64,000 nt of DNA from Diphasiastrum complanatum (GCA_029204225.1 CM055098.1:17503303-17567302); one strand, 5' to 3'. Counted from the first letter of the stretch, positions 33,505-45,395 are shown. Notes: generated from the sequence alone by a model not told the origin. A program made the numbers and translations.

Positions 33505-35190
33505 TACTGATTCACAGTTGTTTCTGGACACCATGGAGTGAATGCAGATCATAAACTTTTCATCGCCATGCCAGACCACTTCATCTTCATCTTCTCCTTC
33601 CATCCTCCACATCACCCTACAGTTTTCCTCTGTTCCCTCCATTTTCTCTTTTGGACAAGTTGTCCCCATCCCTGTCTCCACTTATGTTTCTCTCACCACC
33701 CACTTCTCCATCAAAGGCTACCAAGGGTGACCGACCATTGCTTAGTGACACATTTGTGCAGACTGTTTTTATTCCATCGCCAGATCGTGCAGATCCCACC
33801 GCACCTGATAACAAGAGATCACTAGAGCAACTCATAGAGGACGACGACGACGACATTATACAAGTTGTCGGGGCCACTACCTCACAAGCCCCTACAACCG
33901 TAAGTGTACCGGCTACTCCAACGGACCTAACCATGGCCTACCAAGCCTTGGGGACATTCATCCAGGATGCAATAGCGGCCCGAGCCTCTCTGGACAGCCG
34001 AATACTAAAACTAGCCACAAGCAACACACAACTGCGAGACGAGGTTAGAAGCTACAACAGGACTACAAGTAACTCAACAACATGAGCTGAGTGGGCAGCA
34101 GGAGATCTTGAAGCTGTAGGCAAAGGAAGAGGGCTTGAATAAGCATATCCAAAGCCTCTTCAAGGCACTAATGGACGCCTCCACCAAAGTGCAAGAGCTG
34201 CAATCAGAAGCTGCCCAAAGACTTGCCCCGCTCCAAGCACAGCTGCAAATCTACAAAACCGAAAATGCATGCTTGGGAGCAGAGGTGCAGAGTCTACAAC
34301 AAGAAAAACTCGTTTGGCTAACTCAACCAACACCTGATTCAAGGCCACTCTCTCAATTATAGATGAATCTTTTCAGGCATTAGGTGCAGGTCTACAGTCA
34401 AACTCTGAACAGCTACCAGGCGGAGTTTGCAGCCAACGCAACTCAAAAGCTCACCCAGGCCAAACAAGCCCTCAAAGCTTATTAGAAGTTTATGGAGCAA
34501 AAGACTCACCCAACCCCGGTGGTAATTCCAACGCCACCTCTCTTTGATGTTGCACAGGCAAGCATGAGCCAAGATCAAGGCCAACAGGGGACACCAGTCA
34601 GGATCAAGGGTCATGCGGGCAAGACCAAGGGCCTCCCAATACTGGAGCAGACACGCAAGACTAAGGGCCTCCCAATACTGGAGCAGACACACAGGACCAA
34701 GGCCAAGACATGAGCCCCAGCCAGAGCCAAGGAGAAGGACAAGCCTCATCATCACGAGACACATGCTCTATATCTGCCAACCGGGCTTTTAGATACCCAA
34801 AGTCCATGGAGGAGATAATCAACAACTTCTTATCCAAATATCCCCACGAGTCTTCAAGAGGCACCTGGTAGATATCCTTTTCAATGCAAACTATCAAAGG
34901 AAACAAGCTGCAGGCACTCCCCACCCTCTTACCACAACCAGAGTGGCACCAGTAGAGTGGCGCTAGTAGCTATTCAAACGTGACCATGTGGCCATCAGAG
35001 TAAACACCCATTTCTTGCCTACGATGAACCAAATGGGTGGAATGCGACACCTCAATGGACAAAATCACGCTCAACAACTGCAATTGGCCAAAAATAAACT
35101 CAGAGCACAGCTGCACAATGGTTGTAGACGCCCAAAGGGCTCTCAACAAATTTTCAACTGAGTATTTCAATTGTCCAGACCCAACAGTCC
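33505..35190 (+). pseudogene. Gypsy-2 downstream ORF: acidic/Ser-rich then coiled coil
   Basis: The first open part (33,651-34,083) holds a Pro/Ser/Thr-rich stretch, an acidic run (EDDDDDII) and a helix (AIAARASLDSRILKLATSN). The second (34,135-34,362) is strongly heptad-like (KVQELQSEAAQRLAPLQAQ, AEVQSLQQEK). Stops separate the blocks, and two near-identical 42-bp units occur around 34,615-34,700 (KTKGLPILEQT twice). In position it corresponds to the accessory ORF of the other gypsy family, but I cannot show homology beyond composition. Confidence 0.5.
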
Positions 35191-35193
35191 ACG

Positions 35194-35920
35194 CACTACC
35201 ACCTTAAACACTACCCCACTAACTCTACTCCACTAAACTAGCATTCAACATGACTTGTAGTGAAAGAGAGGGAGAGAGAGAGAGAGAGTTAGATGGATAG
35301 AAGGAGCATAGATGGTAGAGGAATAGAGAAATAGATAGAGAGTGTGTGTGAGGAGGGAGGTTAGCTCACTTGCTCATTGTACTTGCTAAGGGAGAAACAT
35401 AAACTAATGAGACCAACAAAGCATGAACTTGAAAGCAAATAAAAAACAACAAGAGCAATAGCAAGCATTGAATACCAAATGAGGATGCTTCTCTTTAAAA
35501 AATGGTAGAGTTTCCTCCTTCTCATTAAGCATGCAAGTAGAGTACAAATGGTGCCTTTTTATAACTGGGGAAGGCCCTTGCCCCAAAATCCTATTGGCTA
35601 ATGTTCACAATGACCCTATCCATTCATCTTGGACCCAACAACTTGATCCAAGGGTCTATAAAAAGTACATTAGAATTCACAAGATTCATGTGAGTCCAAA
35701 AGTGGACCCAACTCTAAAAAGTAAAACTTAAGTTTTAAAATGACTTTGGGCCTCAAGTTTTATTTTAACTACAAAGGGCCCAAGTCTATTATTTCTATTT
35801 ACAATTAGCTCACGTGCTCATTGGGCCATGGGCTTATATGCGCAGGAAGCCATGCCCTCGCAGCACATTTATTATTAAATTTATCCCTTTGCTCACGTTG
35901 TATTGGGAATACCCCCAACA
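35194..35920 (-). repeat. LTR-like interspersed repeat R, copy 2
   Basis: 727 bp, same orientation as copy 1 at 22,829-23,549. The minus strand begins TGTTGGGGGTATTCCC and has TATAAAAAGGCACC near 35,550-35,565 followed by a CT-rich region, as in a promoter-bearing LTR. The other end shows no CA terminus. Confidence 0.65.
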
Positions 35921-36334
35921 TGCAAAAATGAGCTAAAATAGCCACAGCCGACACTGTCGCAAAAAAGACGACAATGTCGGGTTTTTTGCAAAAAATGCAA
36001 AAAAGACGCCAGTGCCCTTAAATCTCGTTTAGGATTGCCCCACACTTTGCCAGAGTCATTTCCTTAGCATTTGAGACTCTTTGAAAAAAATGAAAATTGC
36101 GACACTGTGATTTTACATGAGATTTTTGTCAGGCGAAAAATACAAAAAAAGCGACTCTGCATTTCTCAACGGGATTCATGACAGGCGAAAAAGGCGACAC
36201 TGTTGTAAACTTTGTGTATTTTTGCAAACTGTGTAAAAACACTTGTAAAACTGCGGACTGTAAGAAAACACAGAAAAATCCGCATAATTGGATAAACAAC
36301 GAATGAAGATTAAAAACGATCAGTCGATTGGTAA
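35921..36334. other. Unassigned; recurring GCGACACTGT phrases
   Basis: The motif (G)CGACACTGT occurs at about 36,098 and 36,192, with the related CCGACACTGT at about 35,947 and GACAATGTCG close by. A single GCGACACTGTG also occurs at 16.87 kb. No coding signal. Confidence 0.4.
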
Positions 36335-36611
36335 GAAGGAGACTATTCCAACACCCTTTGGGTATTAGATAGGATTTTGTTAGTCATCTTGCTAGTTGGG
36401 TAAGCCTTAGCAAGGTTTTGTTATTTAGTTGATCTTGGCTAGTCGGGTACGCCTTTGTCGAAGCCTTGGTGGTCCTGTTCTGTTCATGTTTTTATTTCTA
36501 TTTGAAAGCTTTGTGTAGATCTTAGAAGGTGGATGATCGGTATACTACTATACTACGCACGAACCCTTCATTAGACCTAGCCATCGTAGAAGAGTACAAA
36601 GACTTCCAACA
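36335..36611 (+). repeat. 3' half of a gypsy LTR (family of 52,060 and 58,691)
   Basis: Shares GTAAGCCTTAGC, GAAGCCTTGGTG, TGTAGATCTTAGAA.GTGGA, TATACTAC and the terminal ACTTCCAACA with the LTRs ending at 52,845 and 59,534. It is joined on its right to LINE sequence. Confidence 0.7.
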
Positions 36612-36639
36612 ATACCATATCATCAAGCTTAACTTTATT

Positions 36640-38330
36640 CCCCTTCCTTTCGCCCCTTTTCCTTCTGTGGCGTTCCTCTTGGACCACAACTATTTTCGAA
36701 TGACTTGGCATGCATTACTGAACTTCACCATCAATCTGCTTCTCTTCTCCTTCTTGAACTTTCCTGGTTTTCTCACATATCAGACTCTCTGATTAATCAT
36801 CATAAATTAGATATTCTTGTTCTATCTCATGATGCTCCTCCTGATTGGTGTCTTCACCATGGCACTGTCTTCAAATACCTTGGTTTCCCACTTGGAGCCT
36901 CTCTATCCAACAAAGATCGCTTCAATTCGATTTTAGAGAGAATTAGATCCAAAGTTTTGTTCTGGAACTCATTAGACCTTTCCTTCTCAGCTAGACTCGT
37001 TGTTCTCAAACATATTATCTCCTCTTACTTCACTCACTTCCTTTTCCTTTGGTTTCTCTCTCCCTCATACTCCCTTTCCATTGCTGAGATTTTCAAAAAG
37101 TTTCTTTGAAACAATGGTCCTAGCCTCCTAAACTGGGATATCTACACTGCTCCTAAGAAATTAGGGGGTTTTGGCCTTCTTGACCCCACTACTACCTCAC
37201 TCTCTCTTCTCTTTAGGTAAATTTACTTCAATGTTACCTGCCCGTAGCCTTAAGCCCTTTTGATGATGGCTATTCTTCCTTTTTTTCCTTTGTCTGAGAG
37301 GAATCTCTCTCATTCTTGTTTACTTGACTTAACTCGTTCCCACTATTGCCTTGCTTCGTCCCTTCCTCCCTTATTCAAATCAATCTCCACAGTCTTACTA
37401 TTGCCTTGCTTCGTCCCTTCCTTCCTTATTCAAATCAATCTCCACAGTCCTACTCTTTATGTGTGAGCTTACCTTCTAGAATGGAGACAATTCCATCTCC
37501 CCCTTGGAGTCCTTATGGTCCTCTAAAGCTATTACCTTAAACTCTAAGCCTTTGGCCTTGATTGAAGGGAGACTTTGTCACAACCTAAGATGAAAAGGCT
37601 TTGACATGTGGGCTAACTTTATGCATTCTATTTACTCCCTTAGCCTTTCTTGTCTCAAAACTGATCTTGGCCTATCCACCAGGGAGTCCAAATTCCTCTC
37701 CTATGCTTTCTCCCATGGTAATCTTGGCCCCCTCACCACCTTGTTACCCTCTGACTATGAAAAAAATGCCTTTTAAGGCCTTTGATAAGGCAGGCAAGAT
37801 ATCTTACTCCTTTGTTTTTTCTGCCACTAAGGAGTTGAACTTCACCTTCTCCTAGTTCCAAATGGTCCCTTTCTGACTCCCCCCTCCTTTGGAAGACCAG
37901 ATTTCGCTGTACTCACAATATCAAAAATGGCAAACTTAGAATTTTTTCTCTTAGAATTCGCTAACGTTCTCTTCCTATACGTGCCTGTTATAGAGGTGAA
38001 GTTTTGCATATCTACACTAAATGCAAATCATTTGTTGAAGATGTGATCCACCTATTCTTTTATTGTTATGCTCCTCTTTGGAAATTAGTGACTGGCCACT
38101 TTATTGTGTGCTTCCATGTCAGATTCAAGAGGTTCAGCCACATAGATTTACTGCTGAACGATATCACTTTTGAGGATGCTAAGACTAATACTTTTTGGCA
38201 GCATATTAGAGTAACCACTCTTTGAAACATCTGGCTAGATAGAAATAGCAAAGAATTCGAGAGCGGTGACTTTTGTATCTCCCCTGATTCTTTTTAGAGA
38301 GGTTGAAAAACTTTCATTTCTATAATTTTA
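36640..38330 (+). pseudogene. L1-type LINE, 3' part (RT thumb and zf-RVT)
   Basis: Starts in the palm (LLDHNYF where FADD is expected). After a frame change it continues FKYLGFPLGASL, SILERIRSKVLFWNSLDLSFSARLVVLKHI, WDIYTAPKKLGGFGL: the standard plant LINE stretch FKYLG.PLG... W....LS.AGR..L.K.. ...W...C.PK..GGLG. At 37.9-38.1 kb the zf-RVT zinc region follows (ACYRGEVLHIYTKCKSFVEDVIHLFFYC). Many stops are present. Endonuclease and most of the RT are missing, as in 5'-truncated LINE insertions. No clear poly(A) tail. Confidence 0.8.
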
Positions 38331-38369
38331 TTTCTAGCATGTACTTTTTATAAATTTCCTAATATATTA

Positions 38370-39485
38370 GGGCCCTTTTTGGACTCAAAAAGGGCCTCTT
38401 CACTAATCATAATTAGTGTTAATGACGACATGTGTACCAATAAGAGAGTGACAATTGAGATGGAATGGTCCATATCACATGGCACATCCAATGGTGTAAA
38501 ATAAATCTCCAAATTCTAACCCTCCTAGTAACCCTCCTCTAACTCTACTTGCTCAACCCATAGTAATGATGATTTGACAAGGCTCAAATTTAAATTTTAA
38601 ATACCAATATAACCATTTTTCAAGCCCTTCAAAATTCATTTTTTTAGGCTTAAAATGAGTGAAAAAGGGGGCTGATATTTCCTTGGGCCCCCATTTTGAA
38701 AAAAAAATTGAAAAGATGGGGGGAGGGGGATGGAAGTAAATGCCACCCCCCCCCCCCCCCCCCCCCCCCCCCTCGGGGCCAGCGGGCCCATCGCGCCCCA
38801 CCCACCCCTCCGGGCCACTGGCCCTGGTTGATCCGCTTGGCCCGGAGGGCCACACCTAACAACCCCCCTCCCTCGCTATCCTGTCAAAGAGGGAGGGGGG
38901 TGACCTGGGAGCACGCGCTCATCGCGCTCCCACCCGGCTCAGCGGCTCCAAGTGGGCAGGAGCACGCTCTCCCCCCCCCCCCCCTTTGACAGGACAACGA
39001 GGGAGGGGGGGGGTGTTAGGTGTGGCCCTCCGGGCCAAGCGGGTCAACCAGGGCCAGCGGCCTGGAGGGGTGGGTGGGGTGCGACGGGCCAGTTGGCCCC
39101 GAGGGAGGGAGAGAGAGGGGGAAGGGGGGGGATGGGGGGGGGGGGGGGCATGTACTCCTATCCCCATCCCCTCTTATTTTTTTTGGTCAATATGGGGGCC
39201 CAAGGAAATATCGGGCCCCCTTTTCACTCATTTTAAGCTTAAAAAATGAATTTTGAAGGGCTTGAAAAATTAGATGTTATATTGGATTTAAATTTTTTGG
39301 CTACATTAAAAATTAGGTGTCCTTGCTATATTATGTTAGGCCTAAGTGAAGCCTACTAAAATAGAAGTTAACCTATGACAAACCCAGGGCGAACTGCCAC
39401 ATAGGATGATTAATGAGTAAATTAATCCTAATTAGCAAACATGTTTAGGCAAGGAAGAGGCCCTTTTTGAGCTCAAAAAGGGCCC
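38370..39485. mobile_element. 1.1-kb GC-rich foldback element
   Basis: Ends are GGGCCCTTTTTGGACTCAAAAAGGGCCTCTT and its near reverse complement, flanked by TTA on the left and TAA on the right. Inside, 38,600-38,890 and 38,982-39,290 are inverted repeats of each other over about 300 bp, with a ~90-bp loop, so single strands can form a very long hairpin. The core is extremely GC-rich and includes a C27 run (38,746-38,772) and a G15 run near 39,134-39,148. No protein is encoded. Terminal sequence and a 3-bp TWA target site would suit PIF/Harbinger, but the flanks differ at one base. Confidence 0.75.
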
Positions 39486-40534
39486 TAATGAGTGATGGCT
39501 AGTTTTTTCGAGGAAAAAAAAGGATATTGTGAAATTATCCCACTTTGATGTTGTTATGTTCCATAAAGCATTTCCTTGATTTGGCTCTTTTCTATAGAAT
39601 ATTGTGAAATTTCAGAGTAATGGACTCAATTTGATCTACAAATGATCAATAAGAGTGATTGGAAGCTTGGAATCTTGACGTGTATCAAAACTAGCATCCA
39701 AATCTAGCTTCTACTTGACAATTTCTATATATCCAAGCAAGAACAACCAAAAATAATGATTCAAAGGCTTCACACGTGTGAATTATAGTCACTGTACGGA
39801 ATGCTAACAAAAAATAAGTTTACTTAAGAAATCCTAAGCATTCATCCACAAAGAACTTGCTTAAGAGAGTGAAAACACCGAGATTGCTCCCAAATCAATG
39901 TTTCTCATCATTAGCCTCAAAATGAATCTCACATGGATGATATAAAAAATCTTCATAATCTCTCTCTAATCCATATCCAGCATGTGTGAAGTTAGCTCAT
40001 AGTGCTTATCCATATCCACTTTGGCTAAGATTCCACTAATTTGCCACATCATCATTGGTGGCTAGTGTTGACCTTCTAGATTCCTACAATCTAGGAGATA
40101 ACTCCTACAATTTAGGATATTTGACATTTGACTCAAATGAAATCTATTTAAAATGGATCTGAACTTTATGCTTGACATTTCACACGTGGGAGACCACTCC
40201 TACCCATGGCATAGTACTACTAAACTAGTTTCTGGCCAATTTAACCACTAGTTTCTAGATTAAATGAGATGTACAACCTGTATGATCTATCTATATGACT
40301 TAGTCATAGATTTCACATGTGAGAACAGGCTCCACACATGTCTAATGATGATAGGTACAAGTCATTATGATATTTACAAGATTTGATCAAGCTAGCTTTT
40401 GCCAATTATAACACTCCTCAAAACTAACTTGATAAAAGCATGATGATCTTAAGCTTGACTCCATGTGCTGAATTGGTCTTCAAATATGGATCTACCCACG
40501 AAGGGGTACAAAATTTCAATGATCCGCGACACAA
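39486..40534. other. No feature recognised
   Basis: AT-rich sequence without coding signal. CACACGTGTGAA-type phrases occur here and in the Copia-3 LTRs, so parts may be old LTR sequence. Confidence 0.35.
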
Positions 40535-41157
40535 CATTTAAACTGTTCTATGAATAAGCGAACCAAGCAATATTTTTGACGGATGCGGATGCTACAATTT
40601 CAGTTCAAAATTTTGGTTGCATATTGGATGCACTCGCCGGTAATCCAGTTTGCTTCGGCGTTATTACCTACAAGGCTTTTTTGCAATAAATTAAGCATCA
40701 AAAGTTTTTTGGCGTTGGAGCACATGTTTCTCGATTGTGTGCCAATTTTGACATTTTGACTGAACAGGAGAAAACAATGCTGACGGGAAGGATGTTGGCT
40801 CCCAAGCCAATTGATCTTTCCAGCATCCTGTCTGTCCCTATTCCGATTGCACCAGATGTTGCACCCACAGTCGAAGTGGCAACTACCATTGCTATGGAGA
40901 TTGATGCTGCACCATCCCAACCAGATACAGTTCCACCTGGGGCAATGGATACAGATGGTGCTGCTGCTGCTGCTGATTCTTCAAAGCTAGAATCTGCTTC
41001 CATATCTCAGAAGCAGCAGAGTGCATCCTTCTCTGATGATGATACAACCCAGTCCGACACATTAGAAAAGGACGAACAGCTGCTGAAGGCGACCCTGGGG
41101 CACCTATTGAAGATGAAAATGAACCAGACAACTAGCCCCAATGGTTTCGAACCATGA
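40535..41157 (+). other. Unidentified coding-like segment
   Basis: After two adjacent stops near 40,690, an open frame continues to 41,157. It contains CANFDILTEQEKTMLTGRML, KPIDLSSILSVPIP, a long Ala/Asp/Pro/Ser-rich stretch with AAAAADSS, and a Lys-rich end. The frame upstream also looks coding (SVQNFGCILDALAGN). I recognise no family. It is opposite in strand to the accessory ORF beside it. Confidence 0.3.
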
Positions 41158-41164
41158 TAGAGAA

Positions 41165-41877
41165 AGCCAAAAATCTACTTCTAGCTCTTTGAGGACTGCG
41201 GTCGTTCATTGTCCCATGTGTTGGGTGACCAACGTGTGTAAACTATATCCACATTTGGTGGTGGATTTTTGGGATTTCAGGGCCACACATAACTTTTCAA
41301 AAACCTTCTCTTCTCACTTGTAATTCTGAGTGGGATCATTCATGGTGAGGGCTAAGGAAAATAGACCGCTTGGTGGAATGCGATCCGCTTTGACAATATG
41401 CACTTCGACCATGGCCATAAGAATTTATGCGGCTGCCCGAAGCTTAGGATCCTTGATGGGTTTGATGGCAATGTCATCATTTGTCTGCGCGATGGTCTTT
41501 CTGTCTTCAAGCAGGAACTTCATGAAATATTTGGAATCACAGCTAGTACACTTGCCATGAATCGTCTCACCCAGGTAAGGAAATTTAATGCATTGTAGAC
41601 GCTCTGGGGAGATGTCGATTATGATATAGTTGCTATCCTTCGAGGTGATCCAAAAAGAATAGAACTCATCGGAATAAGTAGAATAGGCTGCTCGGACCAA
41701 GCTCTCACTATGCTGATCAGTAAAATAAGTCAAATCAAAGCCAAGGTTAGTGAAAATATCCTTGGCCAAGATCAGCGCTTCAGTATATTTCTTGATGTAG
41801 ATCAAGAATATATCGTCCGAATAAAATTTGGGGGCCTTACGGTGATGGAGTGAGAGAGAGGTGTCTCTAGAGGCCAT
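41165..41877 (-). pseudogene. Gypsy accessory ORF, first part (part A), minus-strand copy
   Basis: Start ATG at 41,877: MASRDTSLSLHHRKAPK, then LAKDIFTNLGFDLTYF, ESLVRAAYSTYSDEFYSF, SPERLQCIKFP.LGETIHGK, FMKFLLEDRKTIAQTND, PKLRAAA and, after a frame change, RIPPSGLFSLALTMNDPTQNYK and TKCGYSLHTLVTQHMG. It matches 51,064-51,730 (plus) residue for residue over long stretches. It lies downstream of the integrase of Gypsy-3 on the same strand. Small, without membrane segments or zinc motifs; function unknown. One internal stop and at least one frameshift. Confidence 0.7.
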
Positions 41878-41958
41878 TATAGCAGTATTAAGAGAGTTCT
41901 AGAAAATTCTAAAAATTTTCAGCATGAACTTTCTTGCAGAAATGTAGAATGGGGAGTC

Positions 41959-41968
41959 CTATATATGG
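41959..41968 (-). promoter_or_regulatory. TATA-like box upstream of the accessory ORF
   Basis: The minus strand has CCATATATAGGACTCC about 85-95 bp before the ATG at 41,877. The plus-strand copy has GCTATAGATAGACCTCC at the same place. Surrounding leader sequence (TGCAA.TTTCT..CC.AAA, AGTTCATGCTGAAA) is shared by both. It may drive a separate transcript or may be only conserved leader. Confidence 0.35.
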
Positions 41969-42888
41969 ACTTTTTTTGGGCAAGAAATTGCAAATTCACC
42001 CAGTAATTTCTTAGTGCCTACAATTTCTCAGTGAGGTTTGCAAATTTCGAAACAATGTTCTGAGGTCCGACAAGTTCCTGTAAGTGATTTTTTGTACAAA
42101 AATGAGTGGAATTGTTTGATAGTACAAAACATTAGAGGAGTTCTAAATCCAAAAAAGACCCTTTGTAAAGATTCTTTTTATATTTTTTCTCCATTTTTTC
42201 TTACACATGGACCAATCAAAACACTCAAATTTGAAATCTACGTAACGTAACTTTTTAAGTCCACATTTTGATTCCACACTAAAAATGGCATAACTTTTTA
42301 ACGGTTAATCTGCATTTAGCGGAGTTTGGTGCATTGGAAAGCGCTCGACAAGGGCTTTTGAATGATATATTACATGACATAAACCCAAGCTATGCTTAAA
42401 AAGTTATGGCAAGTCAAAAGTATTAGTATTATAATAATTTAAGTAATATAAACTACATCTTGCACGAATTCTTAAAGGGTCTTTTGGAGCTCAAAACTCC
42501 TCTAATGATTGGTATGATCAGAATTTGTGGAAATTGTGCAACTAATTTTGAGTCTCAACGAATAATCTACGAATTCTATCCGTGAGAATCTGATGAGAAA
42601 AAAATCATTTTTTTCTATTTATGGAAGGTTTGATTCTATATTGGAATTCGTGAAGGTGATAAATGAGTCGTACACAGTGAAAATGGCTCTAGGCGAATTC
42701 AAAATGATATGATTGTACATCAAAACTTCAGAAGAAGAATGAATCTGGTGGTTGCATAGCAAAAGACTGATTGTATTCCTGATCTGACAATATCTTGATG
42801 GTCTAAAAAAAACATATCAAAAATTTGTCAAAATGACAAGCAGGCTATAAACAAAAATCAATATATAAAATTAGAAAATAAAACAAAC
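41969..42888 (-). other. Non-coding spacer between integrase and accessory ORF of Gypsy-3
   Basis: No coding signal. Its right part is AT-rich. The part next to the accessory ORF matches the leader at 50.9-51.06 kb. Confidence 0.4.
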
Positions 42889-42898
42889 TTAGTACATA

Positions 42899-44260
42899 TC
42901 AAGATAAAAACAAGGTTCGTTGTACTTTTTGAATATGCTTCCATTGACCACAGTGTCTAAGGTATTGCCTTGTAGGATTTGGAGTGGGACATATCCAAAG
43001 GCAAATATCTTTTGAATGATATAAGGTCCTTGGCCGAAAAATTTTAGCTTGCCCTTGAATGTTTTTGATTTGGTATAAGAGGACCTTGTCTCCAACATGG
43101 AACTCTTTAAGTTTTAAAGATCGATCATGACATGCCTTTTGTCGACGTTTGTGGACTTTTTGAGCATGGATGCTGCTCCGCCGTGTTTCACACAGTTGCT
43201 CTAGATAGAATAATCTATCAGCTAGAATCTGTCGATTATCTAGCTCTAGATTATATGCGACTTGTAGGGATGGAATATCAAATTCTACAGGCATGACGGC
43301 TTCATGGCCATATACTATTTGGAAAGGAGTTAAACTTGTGGCTCTCTTTGGGGTAGTGCGAGATAGGCCCACAGAGCGGTGTGAAGATTTAGCTTCCAAC
43401 CGGATAGGCTGGACTCGACATTCTTGGTTAGAAGACCACATAAGATTTTGTTGGTGGATTCTGCCTGGCCATTGCATCATGGATAATACGAGGAACTTTT
43501 GCAATGTACCACAAAGAATTTTGAAAGTAGATCTGCTATGACAAAGTTAAGAAAATGTGTACCCCTATCATTGATAAGTTCTAGAGGACATCTGAAACAA
43601 ACGATAACCTGTTCATAGAGAAATTTTGCGGTAGAACGAGCATCAACATTGCAAACAACTCTAGCTTCAATCCATTTGGTACAGTAGTCCGTAGCCACTA
43701 CGATATATCTAGATTGAGTGTGTCGAGCAGTGGGACTGGTCGGTCCAACATAATCAATCCCCCAATTCTGGAAGGCTTGATCAGTCGTAACAAGGTGTAA
43801 AGGCATAAAGTCAGCTTTTTAAAAGCGTTTTGTTCGTTGACAAGCATCACAGCCCTTTACATAGATGTGTGCATCTTTGAAAAGACTTGGCACCAAAATC
43901 CTACTAAGAGGATTTTTCGGGTGGTTGTTTCGGAAGAAAAATGTCCAGCTCGTATACCTTCGTGTGTTAGGAATATAACTGAGGTTATTTCACCTTCAGT
44001 AAGACAATGTCGGATAATTCCATCTAAACCTTGCTTGTAAAGTTGGCCTGCAATCAATGTATGAGGTTTTGTTTTGAGGGCCAACGCACATTGTTCGGGT
44101 TTAGGTAAGGATGTATCCATTTGTCCTGAAGTTAAATATTCAATAATATCTTTTGCCCAAATGGGGGTATAGTCAACTTGAAATAAAATGGCATTGGATA
44201 ATTCATCGTTGACGCCTTGGTCCAGGGTTGGTAGATTTGGGATGCGAGAAAATGTTGAAC
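42899..44260 (-). pseudogene. Gypsy-3 integrase
   Basis: Zinc-binding part: GQLYKQGLDGIIRHCL, LTHEGIRAGHFSSETTTRKIL, with the HHCC-type C pair near 43,850. Core: FQNWGIDYVGP (first Asp), IVVATDYCTKWIEA, ELINDRGTHFLN (second Asp), then after frame changes TPFQIVYGHEAVMPVEFDIPSLQ and the C-terminal KVHKRRQKACHDRSLKLKEFHVGDKVLLY. These blocks are diagnostic of Ty3/gypsy integrase. At least two frameshifts are present. No chromodomain is visible. Confidence 0.9.
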
Positions 44261-44269
44261 TCCCTTTCG

Positions 44270-44480
44270 AACAACAATCCAAAAGTCAAATTCGCGTAAC
44301 AACTAGATCAATCGAGTACGGTTGTGCAAGTTTTGTTGATAAGATAGAGAAGTGCTTGATGATCAGTGAAGAATGCAAAAACTTTTCCCAAGAAATAATG
44401 GTGAAACTTCTCAACCGCATACACCATTGCTAAAGCTTCACGCTCGGTAGTGGTGTAATTGACTTTAAAGGAGATCAATT
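44270..44480 (-). pseudogene. Gypsy-3 RNase H fragment
   Basis: The minus strand reads NYTTTEREALAMVYAVEKF, HHYFLGKVFAFFTDHQALLY, the RNase H block with the Glu of EREAL and the Asp of TDHQAL that follows gypsy reverse transcriptases. It is joined directly to the pre-RT linker at about 44,483, which places the RT deletion. Confidence 0.9.
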
Positions 44481-44482
44481 GT

Positions 44483-45395
44483 CTACTGAGAAATCAGATT
44501 GAATATTCTTTTTTGAATTCTCCCGGTTGGGTGAGCATTGCTCTTCTTCATCTTCTCCTTCATAATATTACCACGGGGTTGTGGCTTCAGAGGACGTGAG
44601 GTGTGTGGATGAGGAATTGGTGGCATATCATGGAAAAGTTCATCGTCAAGTTGAAAAATTATTTTCTCCTCACAGAGGTCCCACAAATAATCGGGTCATT
44701 TGACACGGTAAAGTTTAGTATCAAGTTTTTCAACCGTAACCTTGGCAACTGGTTCCGCCTTGGATGAATGTTGCGGGAAAGCAATCAACTTGATTTTGAG
44801 CACAATAATCAGCATTCCCACAATCAATCATATCCAAACTGTGGCTCCAGTTTATAATATCAGTAGATTCAACATAATGACCTTTCTCTTGGGTAGACGA
44901 ATATGGCTCAAACATGAAATTGGTGGTAGATGAATCCGTGTTGTGGAAGTGTGCGGGTTTGAGTTTTCCAGATGAATCAATGGTAACAGAGCTGTCTCTA
45001 TTACCAAAGGTGACTCGGCCTTTGCTCCAGTCGTGAACAATCATTGCATTGGTGAGCCATGGTCGACCAAGCAGTAACTCACAGGAATAGGCGTTACTAG
45101 GAATATCGAGTACGACCAGGTCTATGGAAAATTTCAGGCCTCCTAGTTTTATCAAAATTTGTGGAAGGAATCTTGTAGGTTGGGACCACACTTTGATCAG
45201 CCATCTTGAATTGGCAAGTGAGTTTGGTGAGTTTGTCTCTCAGATCTAACATGAGAGATGTAGAGATGATGTTGACACCTGAGCCACCATCTAACACAAC
45301 TAATACTTTGCAAGATTTGATGAGTAGCTGGAATCTTGATATTGCCCCTTTCACTGAGCAAATTTGTTAGGTGTAATGGCATTTCAAGTAGCTCG
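44483..45395 (-). pseudogene. Gypsy-3 protease and pre-RT linker
   Basis: VVLDGGSGVNIISTSLM carries the active-site Asp in the DGGSGVN context. Next come FKMADQSVVPTYKIP, then in another frame ILIKLGGLKFSIDLVVLDIPSNAYSCELLLGRPWL and VTFGNRDSSVTIDSSG. The linker NWSHSLDMIDC...ADYCAQNQ matches Gypsy-4. The linker's last part has WDLCEEK and KPQPRGNIMKEKMKK. Confidence 0.9.

Larger units (their letters stand above)
25072..35193 (+). mobile_element. Gypsy-2: plus-strand Ty3/gypsy derivative lacking RT and integrase, with two nested insertions
   Basis: Order: gag N-terminus (25,072-25,387), inserted copia element (25,388-31,145), gag remainder (31,146-31,795), aspartic protease (to about 32,820), Ser/Thr-rich segment interrupted by a solo LTR (32,954-33,499), then a coiled-coil ORF (to about 35,190). 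Between protease and the coiled-coil ORF there is no trace of reverse transcriptase, RNase H or integrase, so this copy, or its parent, had lost them. Stops are frequent. Confidence 0.75.

Noticed and set aside
22829-35920. Repeat R copies as the 5' and 3' LTRs of Gypsy-2
   Set aside because: No primer binding site or polypurine tract adjoins them, the left ends lack TG, and the TATA box points to the minus strand. Left open as a finding.
38553-39256. Several overlapping Gly/Pro-rich open frames on both strands
   Set aside because: They are by-products of the GC-rich foldback arms and the homopolymer runs; no domain and no codon signal.
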